Assembly: GCA_048213135.1 (NCBI GenBank)
Contig: PS015169.1
Location: forward strand, 1 to 53,793
Reading direction: 5' to 3'
DNA length: 53,793 nt
From: Reclinomonas americana ATCC 50394
Lineage: Eukaryota; Jakobida; Jakobea; Jakobida
Position numbers and translations under genes: made by a program. Below, in pieces: positions 19,895 through 31,000 of this stretch (the stretch's first letter is position 1; each line of letters starts with the position of its first letter). Under the pieces are notes generated by a model. It was not told where the DNA came from. It did no database searches and was given only the letters and a program-made list of their open reading frames with translations.

Positions 19895-20968
19895 TCACCA
19901 GGGATCTTCTTCGCATCGAAACAGCACGACTTCGGCATCTTCGACAATGAAGCAGCGCAACACCAACTCGACCAGACAACGCCGCGACTCGCCCTGCTGC
20001 ATCTGCTGCACGGCTTGCAGCGCCAGTCGAGCATCGCGGAGCTCCCACCGGATGAGGCCACTCGGCGTCGACCAGGCACACACAGTGCTGTCTTCACCGC
20101 CACTGACGATGTGCTGCCCGTCGGCGGTGACGGCCACACAGTTCACCCAGCCAGTGTGACCCTGCAGCAGCTGCACTCGTCGTGGGCCGCTCGCCAGTGA
20201 CCACACGCGCACCGTCTTATCCCAACTTCCGCTCACTACGTACCGTCCGCACGGTGTAAAGGCCACCGACGACACCGCATCGGTGTGCATGACCAGCCGT
20301 CGCACCTTCTGGCCAGTCACCGCAGACCACACACCAACGGTGGTATCCAAGCTGCCACTGGCGACCAGCTCGCCATCCCGCGTGACGGCCACCGACAACA
20401 CCCAGTCCGTGTGCCCCTCCAACTTTAACAACTCTGCGCCACTTGCCACACACCAGATGCGCACCGTGCGATCTGCGCTGCCGCTCACCAGGCGCTGTCC
20501 GTCGACCGTGAACGCGACACACGACACAACATCCGTGTGGCCCTCAAAGCACCGACTGTCACTGCTGTCGTCGTCTGCGGTCAACGAGCACATGCGCACA
20601 ACATGCTCGTCACACCGCACAACGTGCTGACTGTCGCGAGTGGCGGCGAGAGCAAACGTGGAGCCGACAGAGTCCTTCAAGCGACGCACTTGCTCGCCAC
20701 TCGCCAGTGACCACACACGCACCGACATGTCACCGCAAACAGCCACCAGCAGCTGAGCATCGGGGGTCACGCACATGCACATTACCCTGCTGACGTGGTC
20801 TCCCAGCAGTTGCACTGGCACCTGTGACTCCTCACTTGACCACGGCAACTGCTGCTCGTTGCTGGCACTCACAATGCGCTCCCCGCCCGGAGTGATGACA
20901 GCGATGGATGACACGGGTCCAGAGACACGGCGAACAGTGCTGCTGAGGAGCAGAGGAATGGATGCCAT
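19895..20968 (-). CDS. WD40 beta-propeller protein B (tandem trio)
   Basis: An intronless 357-residue frame beginning MASIPLLLSSTVRRVSG. Seven blades can be counted. Blades 1-3 are degenerate (SNEQQLPWSS, CDEHVVRMCSL), and blades 4-7 are canonical (GSADRTVRIWCVASG, GSWDKTVRVWSLASG, GGEDSTVCAWSTPSG). After GLIRWEL comes the shared tail: ARLALQAVQQMQQ, RCLVELVLRCFIVEDAEVVL, ending RCEEDPW. Only 127 bp separate its stop from gene A and 78 bp separate gene C's stop from its start. The degenerate first blades suggest relaxed or altered binding on one face. Confidence 0.88.
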   Translation of the reverse strand: MASIPLLLSSTVRRVSGPVSSIAVITPGGERIVSASNEQQLPWSSEESQVPVQLLGDHVSRVMCMCVTPDAQLLVAVCGDMSVRVWSLASGEQVRRLKDSVGSTFALAATRDSQHVVRCDEHVVRMCSLTADDDSSDSRCFEGHTDVVSCVAFTVDGQRLVSGSADRTVRIWCVASGAELLKLEGHTDWVLSVAVTRDGELVASGSLDTTVGVWSAVTGQKVRRLVMHTDAVSSVAFTPCGRYVVSGSWDKTVRVWSLASGPRRVQLLQGHTGWVNCVAVTADGQHIVSGGEDSTVCAWSTPSGLIRWELRDARLALQAVQQMQQGESRRCLVELVLRCFIVEDAEVVLFRCEEDPW

Positions 20969-21046
20969 GCGCAGTTGAAGAGAAGGAAGGAAGAACTAAT
21001 GGGGACAACTGCTGTGACGAAGGACGTCTTTCGTTTTCACTCTCTC

Positions 21047-22132
21047 TCACCAACGATCCGCGGCGCACCGATGTAGGCACACCTCTGCCTCCTCGACTAT
21101 GAAGCAGCGCAGCACCACCTCCGCCAAGCAGCGCGAAACGTCACGACCCGCTACTTCCGCTTCATGCTGCATCTCTTGCACGGCCTGTGTGGCCTGCCGG
21201 GCGCAGTCGAGCTCCCATCGCGCGAGGCCGCATGGAGTGGACCAGACACGCACCACGGTTTCCCAACTGCACGCGCTCACAATGTGCTGGCAGTCGGGCG
21301 AGACGGCGACTGAGGCCAGCTGTCGAGCCTGAGCATCGACTGCCTCCACCTCGTCGCCACTTGCCAGAGACCACACTCGCATGAGTGTGTCGCGGCCTCC
21401 ACTGACAATGTGCCGGCCGTCGGGGGTGACAGCCACACAGAGCACCTCGCGAGCGTCGCCGTCGAGCTGCAGCACTTGCAGACCGGTGGCCAGTGACCAC
21501 ACTCGAATTGTTCCGTCCTTGCCACCACTAACGAGATGCTGCGCGTCGGGAGTGACCGCGATCGAGTGCACCCAGCCCACGTGTCCGCGCAGCTGCAGCA
21601 GCTCCTCTCCACTGGCCAGCGCCCACACACTGATGGTGGCATCGGCACTGCCGCTCACCACAAAGAGGCCATCGGGCGTGACAGCGACCGCATACACCAG
21701 TGCCGTGTGCCCCTCCAATCGTCGCTCCTCCGTGCCACTGGCCAGAGACCACACACGCACAGTCTTGTCCCAGCTGCCACTCACAGCGTGCTGACCGTCG
21801 GGAGTGACGGCCACCGAGGTCACCTCGCCCGTGTGGCCCTCGAGTTGCAGAACCTCGTCTCCGCTCGCCACAAACCACACTCGCACCGTCCTGTCTGCGC
21901 TTCCGCTCACCACGTACTGACTGTCGGGGGTCACTGCCAGTGACGACACGCCCATGGTGTGTCCCTCCAGGCGGCGCACCTCTTCGCCACTCGCCAGCGA
22001 CCACACACGCACAGTTCTGTCTGCGCTCGCGCTCACTGCGTGCTGTCCGTCTGGAGTGACGGCGACAGCCTGAAGAAAGGCGGCGTGGCCACGCAGGCGT
22101 TTGCAGAGGAGGGTGGGAGGAGGTGATGCCAT
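21047..22132 (-). CDS. WD40 beta-propeller protein C (tandem trio)
   Basis: An intronless frame of 361 residues from ATG at 22130-22132 (MASPPPTLLCKRLRGHAA). An in-frame extension upstream to 22459 lacks WD40 character, and the start used here matches the starts of genes A and B. Seven regular blades carry consensus strings such as LEGHT, VAVTPDGQH, SGSADRTVRVW and SLASGEEV. Blade-to-blade identity is very high, implying recent internal duplication. The tail RWELDCARQATQAVQEMQ, CLAEVVLRCFIVEEAEVCL, ending CAADRW is the same family tail as in A and B. Function is unknown; a protein-binding scaffold is likely. Confidence 0.88.
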   Translation of the reverse strand: MASPPPTLLCKRLRGHAAFLQAVAVTPDGQHAVSASADRTVRVWSLASGEEVRRLEGHTMGVSSLAVTPDSQYVVSGSADRTVRVWFVASGDEVLQLEGHTGEVTSVAVTPDGQHAVSGSWDKTVRVWSLASGTEERRLEGHTALVYAVAVTPDGLFVVSGSADATISVWALASGEELLQLRGHVGWVHSIAVTPDAQHLVSGGKDGTIRVWSLATGLQVLQLDGDAREVLCVAVTPDGRHIVSGGRDTLMRVWSLASGDEVEAVDAQARQLASVAVSPDCQHIVSACSWETVVRVWSTPCGLARWELDCARQATQAVQEMQHEAEVAGRDVSRCLAEVVLRCFIVEEAEVCLHRCAADRW

Positions 22133-22719
22133 TGCTTGCGCTCTCTCAGACTTGCAAGAAAATAATGACAGCTTGCAATTGGAGATATCGATATCGAACA
22201 CCATTGTCGGAAATCGCAGACTGGACAACAACGCGACAACTTTACCCGCTTCTGTCGGTTGCACAACTGCACTAATGCATGTGGGAGATCTAGAGATCGC
22301 GGAGAGATCAACTGGAGGCGACTTCGAATTCGAACACGATGCAGACGTCGACGTCGCGGTCGATATTGGAGGCCAACGCACGCGAGTCGAGTCCATCCAC
22401 AGAAGCGAGGCAAGTTGGAGGGGCGACAGGTATGCATCCTTCTCTGCAATACAAGTCATGCGCTGGCCGGGTCCGGATCAGAAAGTAAAAGATCCGGATT
22501 GCGACGTACGCGTTGCAATTGACAGCTTCAGCACTCTGCTTGCAAGAGTGCACTCGTCGAGTACATGCTGTTTACCACATGTATGTCAGACCTCTGCACC
22601 ACTCGGCATGCAGGCAACATGCACTTGGACCTTCGCGCATGCATGCAAACTTGTCCTGCTTCTCTTTCTGCTCGCCGTCACTGGTCTCACTGTGCGCCTT
22701 TCTCGTGACATTATAAGAG
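22133..22719. promoter_or_regulatory. Divergent promoter region between WD40 gene C and NSRP1
   Basis: 587 bp without a convincing exon. It holds CGACGTCGCGGTCG near 22350, several GCATGC/ATGCAT motifs near 22605-22650, and a small inverted repeat CCGGATC...GATCCGG near 22470-22497. The role of these is not known. Confidence 0.45.
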
Positions 22720-22836
22720 ATGTCTGGTCGCAACGTGCAGGAGGGTCGCGCGGGAGTGCAATATGGTCTGATCCTCTTCAACAAGGGCGGGAAGAGTGGT
22801 CCCTCTTCGAGTGCGCCTCCAAAGAAGCCGAGCGCG

Positions 22837-22922
<86 letters not shown>

Positions 22923-23096
22923 AGACGCACAAAGAGAGGGAGAGAGAGAGAGAAGAGAGGGAGGAATGCATATGCGAATCAATGCATGCAAGCCAGTCAC
23001 ATATTCTCTCTCTTTCTCTCTCACACAAACACTCACACTCACTCTGTGTATGTTCACTCAGACTTTAGTGGAGGCTGCACCCCTTGCATTCTCACC

Positions 23097-23133
<37 letters not shown>

Positions 23134-25029
23134 CTTTCTGTCTCAGACAGTCACTCATTCTCTCTCCCTCCCCTCACTTCCTTCGTCCATGAGTTGGAGC
23201 TGCACCCTCTGTACCTCGCTTGTATTCTCACCCCGTTTCTCTCACTCTCACTCTCTCACTCACAATCGCTCTTTCATTGCATGTTGATGCAGGTACAAGT
23301 GGGAGGAGCTGCACCTTTTTGTTCTCACCTCTGTTCTCTCTCAGACACTGTCTTTCTTCGTCCGTCAGTGGCGCTGCACCTTCCATGCCTCGCTGGCATT
23401 CTCACCTCCTCTCTCCCTCGCTCTTCTCCTCTCTCAATCCACTCTATTCTGTCTCTCTCTCCCCCCTCTCCCTCTCCCACCCTTTCTCCCCCCTCTCCCT
23501 CTCCCACTCTTTCTCTCTCTCACTCTCTCCCTCACTCTTCTCCTCTTTGACCCCTCCCAGTGGCGCCCTGAGCGTCGACTCAGTCTTTGGCAACCTCGGC
23601 GACGATGATGACGATGGCGGAGCCCCGGCAGCACCCACGGTCACTCCCCCTCACCCGTTGCCTCTCTCTATCTATCTCTCACACACGTCTCTCAGATCAC
23701 CAAAGGCAAGGCCGCGGTGGCCAGCTCACGCGCCACTCTCATGGCCGAGGCCTACCAGCGACAGCTCACCAAGAAGCAGCAGGATGACATGGCGGCGGCG
23801 TTGGCCGCCGACCCCACCGCCTTTGACTATGACTCGCACTTTGACGATATCCACAAGTTGCGCGCACACACACGCACGTACGCCTTCTCCTCCTCCTCCT
23901 CTCACCATGCTGCAGGCAACGCGATCAGAACCGCCAAGAGGTGCTGGCACGGGCGGCCGACAAGCGACCGAAATACATGGACCTGTTCATGAAGACGGCG
24001 GAGGAGCGGAAGCGTGAATTCGAGCGGCAGTACGAGAAGAAGAACCTGCGGGAGCGCCTAAAAGACGACCATCTGTTCGAGGACAAGGAGAAGTTCATCA
24101 CGTCGGCGTACAAGCAGAAGCTCAAGGAGGACAAGCTGTGGGAGATTGAGGAGGCGCGCCGCGAGGAGGAGAACAAGAAGCTAGATGTGCGCTCCAAGAC
24201 GGGCCTGGAGGATTTCTACCGCCACATGCTCAACACGGGTGGCGCCAGTCGCTCGTCGTCGGCTGTCGACGGCGAGGACGAGAAGATGATGGAGAAGGAG
24301 CGAAAGCGGTTGGCGCAGGAGGAAGTCATTTCGGCGCGCATTCGCGAGCAGTTTGAGCGCGACTGGGAGGCACGCGAACGGGCGGCTCGGCGAGGAGAGA
24401 GTGCTGGCGAGGAGGCGGCAACTGCTGGAGAGGGTGCTGGCGACGGAGATGGAAGTGAGCGACCGCTCAGTATGCTGGAGAAAGCCAAACTGCAGCGCGA
24501 GCGTGTGGCTGCTGCATTGGCTGCTGCCGCCTCCGCCGCTGCCTCCTCTGCGGAGGGTGCCGCGGAATCACCACCGCCTTCGTCATCGCGTCGCCGGAGT
24601 GCTGAGCACACGACCGGGTCGGGAAGTGACGGCGATGGCCACGATGCAGAGCCGCCGCGGAAACGCGCCAGACACGGATCGCCGCCACCCGCCGGCGCCA
24701 CGGCAGCTGTGGATGCCACGACACCCACGTCGCCGACGGCGATCGCAGCAACGTCTCCGGCGGCGGAGAGTGCTGCGCCGATGCTGGATCCTGTCGAGGA
24801 ATTGCGTCTGCGACGGGAACGGGAGGCCAAGGAGGAGGCCGAGCGTCTGGCGCGACTGCGAGAGGAGTACAAGAAGCACGCGGTTGACGAGAGCGCCATT
24901 AGCAGCGCACGGCAGAGGGCACTGGAGCGCCGCCAGCAACGTCAACAGCAACAGCAGCAGCAGCAGCAGCAACAACAGGCACACCATCATCACCACGGTC
25001 ACCACCACCACCAGCATCACGCCACATGA
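22720..25029 (+). CDS. NSRP1: Nuclear speckle splicing regulatory protein 1 homologue (NSRP1/CCDC55)
   Basis: Four exons: 22720-22838, 23561-23639, 23696-23856, 23916-25029. The family acts in nuclear speckles on alternative splicing. The start MSGRNVQEGRAGVQYGLILF carries the family's QYGLIL motif. Exon 2 has SVFGNLGDDDDDGG (family: VFG plus acidic run). Exon 3 has FDYDSHFDDIHK. Exon 4 has RPKYMDLFMKTAEERKREFE, FEDKEKFITSAYKQKLKE and LEDFYRHMLN, all diagnostic. The region is a long coiled coil rich in Lys/Glu/Arg. The C-terminal half is low complexity: Ala runs, Ser/Pro, KRARHGSPPP, about 13 Gln, then a His-rich end. Intron 1 starts directly in a (GT)n run; intron 3 uses a GTTGCG donor. Its stop is 69 bp from the convergent cyclase stop. 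Confidence 0.9.
22839..22922. repeat. (GT)n then (GA)n microsatellite at the 5' splice site of NSRP1 intron 1
   Basis: Sixty bases of GT start at the donor position itself, followed by about 24 bases of GA. The exon ends AGCGCGAG and continues in frame at 23561. Confidence 0.95.
23047..23560. repeat. Degenerate minisatellite in NSRP1 intron 1
   Basis: Four imperfect units carry a core like GTGG.G.CTGCACC, then a TTG/TGG plus ATTCTCACC-like stretch and a CT-rich tail. They lie near 23068, 23190, 23300 and 23370. Exon 2 itself begins CAG/TGGCGCCCTG, resembling the start of a unit. Confidence 0.65.
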
Positions 25030-25098
25030 GACTCAATGCACCACGTACGATGCGGTTGAGTTCACATACAAATGTTTTCACTGAATAGTTAATCTGCG

Positions 25099-28000
25099 CT
25101 ATAGTTTTCGGATTAGTAGGTAGGCCTTGGTGAGGCCTTTGCCCTTTAGCATCACTTCCCTCTCCTCGAAGAGGTAGTGGTCGAATGCGATTTCGTAGCA
25201 CCGCCGACTGACCTGCACGACGACACGAACGAAAAAAATCGTCAATAATCTCTTTTCTTTGCATCAACGAGACACACAAACACACACCTGGATCCTCATC
25301 GGTTCGCTGCTGCTTTCCAGTCGCGAAGCCACGTTAACATTGTCGCCCCACAGGTCGTACTGGAATCTCTTTTGCCCAATGACGCCGGCGGTGACGGAGC
25401 CCATGTTGATGCCGATGCGGATCTGAATGCCGTTCTGCCGTGCAATCTCCAAGAACGAGAGCGCACACTCAATCATGCTAAGCGTGGCCTTGGCCACAGC
25501 TCGCGGATCCGTGGCACCCAAGCCAGACACGGCCATGTAAGAGTCTGTGGCATTACTCAGGTAAGTGCCCGACACCTTTCTCGACGTCTGTGCTTCACCC
25601 CACTCATGCCTGGCACCTTTCTCTCCTTCTCTCCTTCTCTCCCCCTGCCCTCCCTCCCTTCTCCCCGCTCCTCCCCACTCACCACCAATAGTCTTGATCT
25701 TGGTGACGCCGTGCTTCTCTGCCGCCTCATCCATTTGCGTGAATAATCTGTCGAGCAGCTCCACGAGTTCGATGGACGAGATGTTGGAGGCCATGGAGGT
25801 GAACGACACAATGTCGCTGAAGAGGATCGTCGCAAACTCGTGCGACTCGGCAATTGGTCGCTCGCCGTTCTGCAGGCGCACGGCGACATGCGGTGGCAGA
25901 ATGTTGAGCAGCAGCTCGCTGCTCTTCTTCTTCTCCACCGCGAGCAGGCGTTTCTGGTTTTGTCGCAGAGTGACGTCGCGGAAGAAGCACGTGAAGACGC
26001 TGGTGTTGCCGATGGTACCGAAATTCAGCGAGACCTGTTCCACAAAAATACAAAGTGTGAGCGTCAAAAGGGCGGGGCGGTGAAAGAGGCAGAAGCAAGT
26101 GCACTCTCACCTGCGCGGGGAACACGTCGGCAATGTGCATGCCGACCACCTCCGACGCCTGCACCGATTCGCCGTCGTGTTCGCTCGTGGAGCGGTTGGG
26201 TGAGGCGTGGCTGCCGCCGTTGGTGTTCGGCTCACCGGGCACGGGCACGGGCACGGTAAGCGTGCTGGCTTTGCGGCTCGCCTGATTGCCAGACTGGCGA
26301 CTGCCGTGGGCGGTGACCGACGATCCGCCACGTGCCGGCGTCCCGTGTGCACCCACGCGGCCGCCACCGACGACACCCGGAGTAGCCGGTGACAGTACTC
26401 GCGACGGAGTGCGACCGGCATGCAACCGTGTGGGGCGAGTCGGCGATGCCACGTCCTCCCTGGTCGTACCACGGTCGGGAGAACCGTCGCTCGACGACGA
26501 CGAGCTGGCATCGAAGTGCTGCTCGAGCACCTCTTGGGCCAGCGGCGCGCCCACATTAGGGGCGTAGCGAATGCACTTGTACTGCGCAGAGAGTTGAGGG
26601 TATGAATGAGAGGAAAGGTAAAAGAGGATGAGCTCACCAGTCGCTCAAAGGTTCGTCCACCGGCCTGCTTGCCGGCAACGTGGCTCTGCACTTCGCGAAG
26701 GATCGATTCGAAACTGACTGGATCGAAAACAACCGACAGCTGCACGTGCATCATACAGACAATGAGTGGGAGGTGACGAGGCAGAAAAGGAGAGCAGAAA
26801 GGGACGAAACATTGCGGCCGACGACCAATGAGCTCTGCAAGCCAAACATTTGCTCGGCTGACTTGTTGACATTGATGATCACGCCGTTGCTGTCGAACTC
26901 CATGAAACCGTCGGCAGCCGTCTCGAGAATGCGATGCATGCGCACTTCGCTCTCGTCCACCACCTAGCAAACAAGTATGTGTGAGTTGTGGGCTGCGGTG
27001 GAGCCCCCACTTCCTGTCACACCTTGTCGATTTCTCTCTCGTCAATCTTCTTGCCGTCGATGAGGAAGGAGCGGATGGGGTTGACTTCGGCAATCACTGA
27101 CGGCGGCAGCATCAGCAGCAGCTTGATGGTGCGCTTGTTCTGTATTCGGCAATGCAGCAGTGAGTGACCATGTCTTCGGTGATGATCACACATACACACT
27201 CGCACAAACCTCGTCGTCCAGATGACGGATGAACTGACGCAGACCAAAGAGGTACAGCGAAGGGATAATGAAGAAGGACAGGCTGAAAATCACGTCCATG
27301 GCGGTCTGGTAAGCGTGAACACGCGGCGAGTAGGCGCGACGCACAGCACTCATCAGATTCGAGTACTTGGTCTGCAGCGCACCCGCAGCAATGGTCACTG
27401 CGAATCACCAAATCACGTCAGTTTCTGCGCTCCACATATGATGTTTTGTGGCCCGCGACGCAACTGAGCACGGCAGTATCGACCAGTTTGTCCGTCTGGT
27501 TGTTGTAGACGGCCGAGGCGGTGGAGCTGACTTGTCGCAAAATGACGTCGGTGGAGTAGCAGTCGACAGAGGTTACCAATTCGCACGAGGCCTGGAACAC
27601 CGCCTGCACACCACCAACAAGAAAGGATGAGTACTGACTGACTGCAGTCTGTTGCACTTGCGGTACACATGCGGCGACACGCAACATCAGTCAACGCGGA
27701 CTCCGCCACCAGTGCCGGAATGTTCTGGTCCGCGTCTCCATAGGCCGTGTCTTGCCATAAGTCATCGAATTTTTGATACGCCGTGTATAAACTCGCTCTG
27801 CAGTGTGCGTTTCGTGCAGAGCGAGTGAGAAGAAATGTGTGTGTATGTTGGGAAGAGAAGATTCCGAGTCAGTACCTGGCCACGGTCAGTTCCGAGGGAC
27901 TGGTGGTAAAGGCCACGCGCAGTGTCTGGTACGCCGTCCGCCACGCCGAGATGCCCACACTCTGCGCATTTTCCATAAACACCCAGCACGGGAAAAATAC

Positions 28001-31000
28001 AGATGGAACCGCAGAGCATGGTACGCACCGCCGCCGAGTAGATGCTGTTGATGGTGGGATCGTCTTGATTGGAGCTGGTAATCATGATGCTCGTCATGGC
28101 AAAAATGATGCTGGTGACCACAATAAGCACGATGGAGTAGGCGATAATCAGCTTGGTCAGGCCCGAGTTGTTTGTCGACACGCTGCTAGCTGCTCGACCA
28201 GAGAGAGTCAGTGAAAAATGAACCCCATGATTGGCTGCTGAAGTAAAAGTACGTACCAACACGTGCGCTTCCGAGACGGCTGGCCGTATTGTCGTTGCCG
28301 TTCAGCATGCGCGAGCACTCGGCCAGCAAGTTGTTCAGATGGCGGTAAATGCGCGTGATGACGTACTTTGGAATGAGCTGGAAGAGCGACAATGTTCTGC
28401 ACCGCAAAAAAGGGTCTTGAGTTTCGAGGAGACACGCACAACCCCCAGTGCGCACAATGCTCACCGCTTTCGCTCGTTCACGGCCGACAAGAACGACGGA
28501 ATGCTGAAGAGGCCGGCGAACAGGAGGATCGAGGCGCACGAGATTGCTGAAATGACAATCATGGCGCGGTGCGAGTATGACACGTTGCTCCGCACCGCCT
28601 GCATCACGCAAATAAATGTCAGCACCACGGTATAAGAGAGCAATGTTGATGTACACACTCAGCAACGCACCGCCAGACTGGCCACCACCACGCGACCAAT
28701 GGCATCGGCAAACGCATCACCAATGTTGCCAAAGATGAAGCGATAGGCCTGCTGGCACACGGCAGCAGTCGGTGTCTTGGTGCACTGTGGTGGAAAACAG
28801 ACACGATCATGAGCAATCGATATTACACAAACACACACGCAGAGTGCACTCAACTGTGGCGCTCGACAAGATACCCAGTTGTGTGAGCATCTCGTGACTC
28901 GCGTCCAGGAGCGGCAGGCTGGTGGTGCTTTCGCTCAGGCTACCATTGGTGCCGACAATCAGCGTGCGATAGGTCGTCAGCGAAGTGGTCGCCTGGATGG
29001 TGATTGCCGACTGAGTGAACGTGGTGATTTGCTGTAGTAGCGATTGATACTGTGTCGCAAAGGTGACTCGGTGTCAGATATCTTCAGAGACAATAGCAGC
29101 AGACATGCGCCGAGCAAACCTGCGTGACCAATGTCGCTAAACCGCTGGCAATGGTGGCGTCGGTGGGTTTCGCAGCCGACAGCAGCAGTTGATTACCGAG
29201 CCGTTCCACTGTGACTGCGAAATCCACCACCAACAGCAGACAGTCGGCGGGATCCGCGCCCGTCTGCTTCGGCGACAGCATGTGCGACATGGAGTCCGAC
29301 ATTAGCATGCGCGACGTGACAAACATGACAATGATGATGGCGGCGGAGAGCAGCAGCACCAGCCACTGCATGCACCAAAGTGAGGACGAATGCAGTCGAT
29401 CTTCTGTTCATCTGCGAAAGCACAACAACGCACCACTTGCATGCGCACACGCCACGCCACCGATGACTTCTTGTCATCCAAACGCCTCCGAATCTCGTGA
29501 TACTCCTGGTCGACGCCGCGGAATGTCACGCGAGTCATTTCCGTGGGAGCACCGGCGTCGGATCCCGCACGGGTTCGTGCCTGCAGACGAGGGTGATCAG
29601 CGAGCTGCGCAAACCAAACGTCTTCACATTGAACACGCACCATGGCGGGTGCCGCGCTCTGTACTGCCGCGCCCTCCAGGGCAGTACGGTCCAGCCGACG
29701 AGCAGGAGTAGGGCGGATGCGTGATGTCAATGCCTCGTCGTAGGGTGACAGATCGGGGGCGGCCAGTTGATTTGCAGCTTGCTCATGGACCATGAATGAT
29801 GTCATTTCTGCGCGCGCGTGTGTGTGGTCAGTGAATGGTGCTCGTGTGTTTGATGGCAGAGTCACTCACCAATGTTTGTGCGCTGGTCCTGTTGCCTGTG
29901 GCTGCTCTGCGGCGTGCCGTACACGGGAGGCGGAGTGAGCTGTCCACCGATGGCTCCGGCGCCATTCATGCCCGTGCTCGAGGGCGGGGCAATGGCAGGT
30001 GGACTGCTCAACCACAAGTGAGTGACGACGTACAAGGAAGGAAGGAAGGCACAGCGCTTGCCAAACGCACCCCGTCATCATGCGAGCCGTGTTGGGCGGC
30101 ACTGGACTCGTGACACCGTTGCCGCCACCGCCGAGGCTATTCGGGAGGCTGCCGCCGGGATTGCCGGTAGTGGCCGCGAACCCGGATGCCGGCTGCTGGA
30201 ACGCCGCCCACATGTCTTGTCCCATGGGTTGTTCCTCGAATTGGTCAGCGGCTTCGAGCAGGTCGGCGGCACGCAGTGGACTGTTGGCGGAGTAGTGAGT
30301 AAGCAAAGGCGCGACTATGCACAACACTCGTCATCACGAAACTCATTATCAATGTCGTGGATCCAGCGAGCGTACGCGCGCAACAGGCTGGTGCTGTTGG
30401 GGAATTCGCGAAGCAGACGCGCGTACAACACAGCACCTTCCTCTTCGCCGCGAGCTGCACGCACAGCGATGGAGGCTGTGAGAGGCCACATTCAAGCCAA
30501 TACTGTTTCAACAAAGACAACAAACCAATGCTCCAGATGGTGGCCGCCGTGCTCGACAAGTCCGTGTCGGAGCGCATAAAGTTGTGCCAGAAATGACTCA
30601 TGTGAGTCAACACATCCTGTCGCCGCATCTCCAGCTTGTGCAGTGCGCGCGTCAGGTGCTTATTTTCTGCTCCAGGAGTAGTGCCCTGCACGTCGTCGAC
30701 AATGAGCTGCATGATACGCAGCGTCATCACCAGGTCCGGCATGTTGGCGTTCTTGCGCGACCGCAGCAGCTGCAGAGGAGAGCAGCGACAGTGAGCTCGT
30801 TGGTATGAGGAAGGCGGTGAGGAGAATGAAGCACAAATACAAACCTTGCACAGAGTGGGAATAATCGCAAATGCCGATTGCTCGGGTGTGTTGAGCAGGT
30901 AGATGGCGTAGGCGAGACGCAAGGAGAGCGACTTGGGGAACTTTTTCTGTCCCGCCATGAACACCTCCTCGGCGAGTGACTTGTCCAAGGCCCCGAGTCG

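Noticed and set aside
25264-26067. Guanylyl cyclase assignment
   Set aside because: Purine-site residues are Lys and Asp (adenylyl type), not Glu and Cys.
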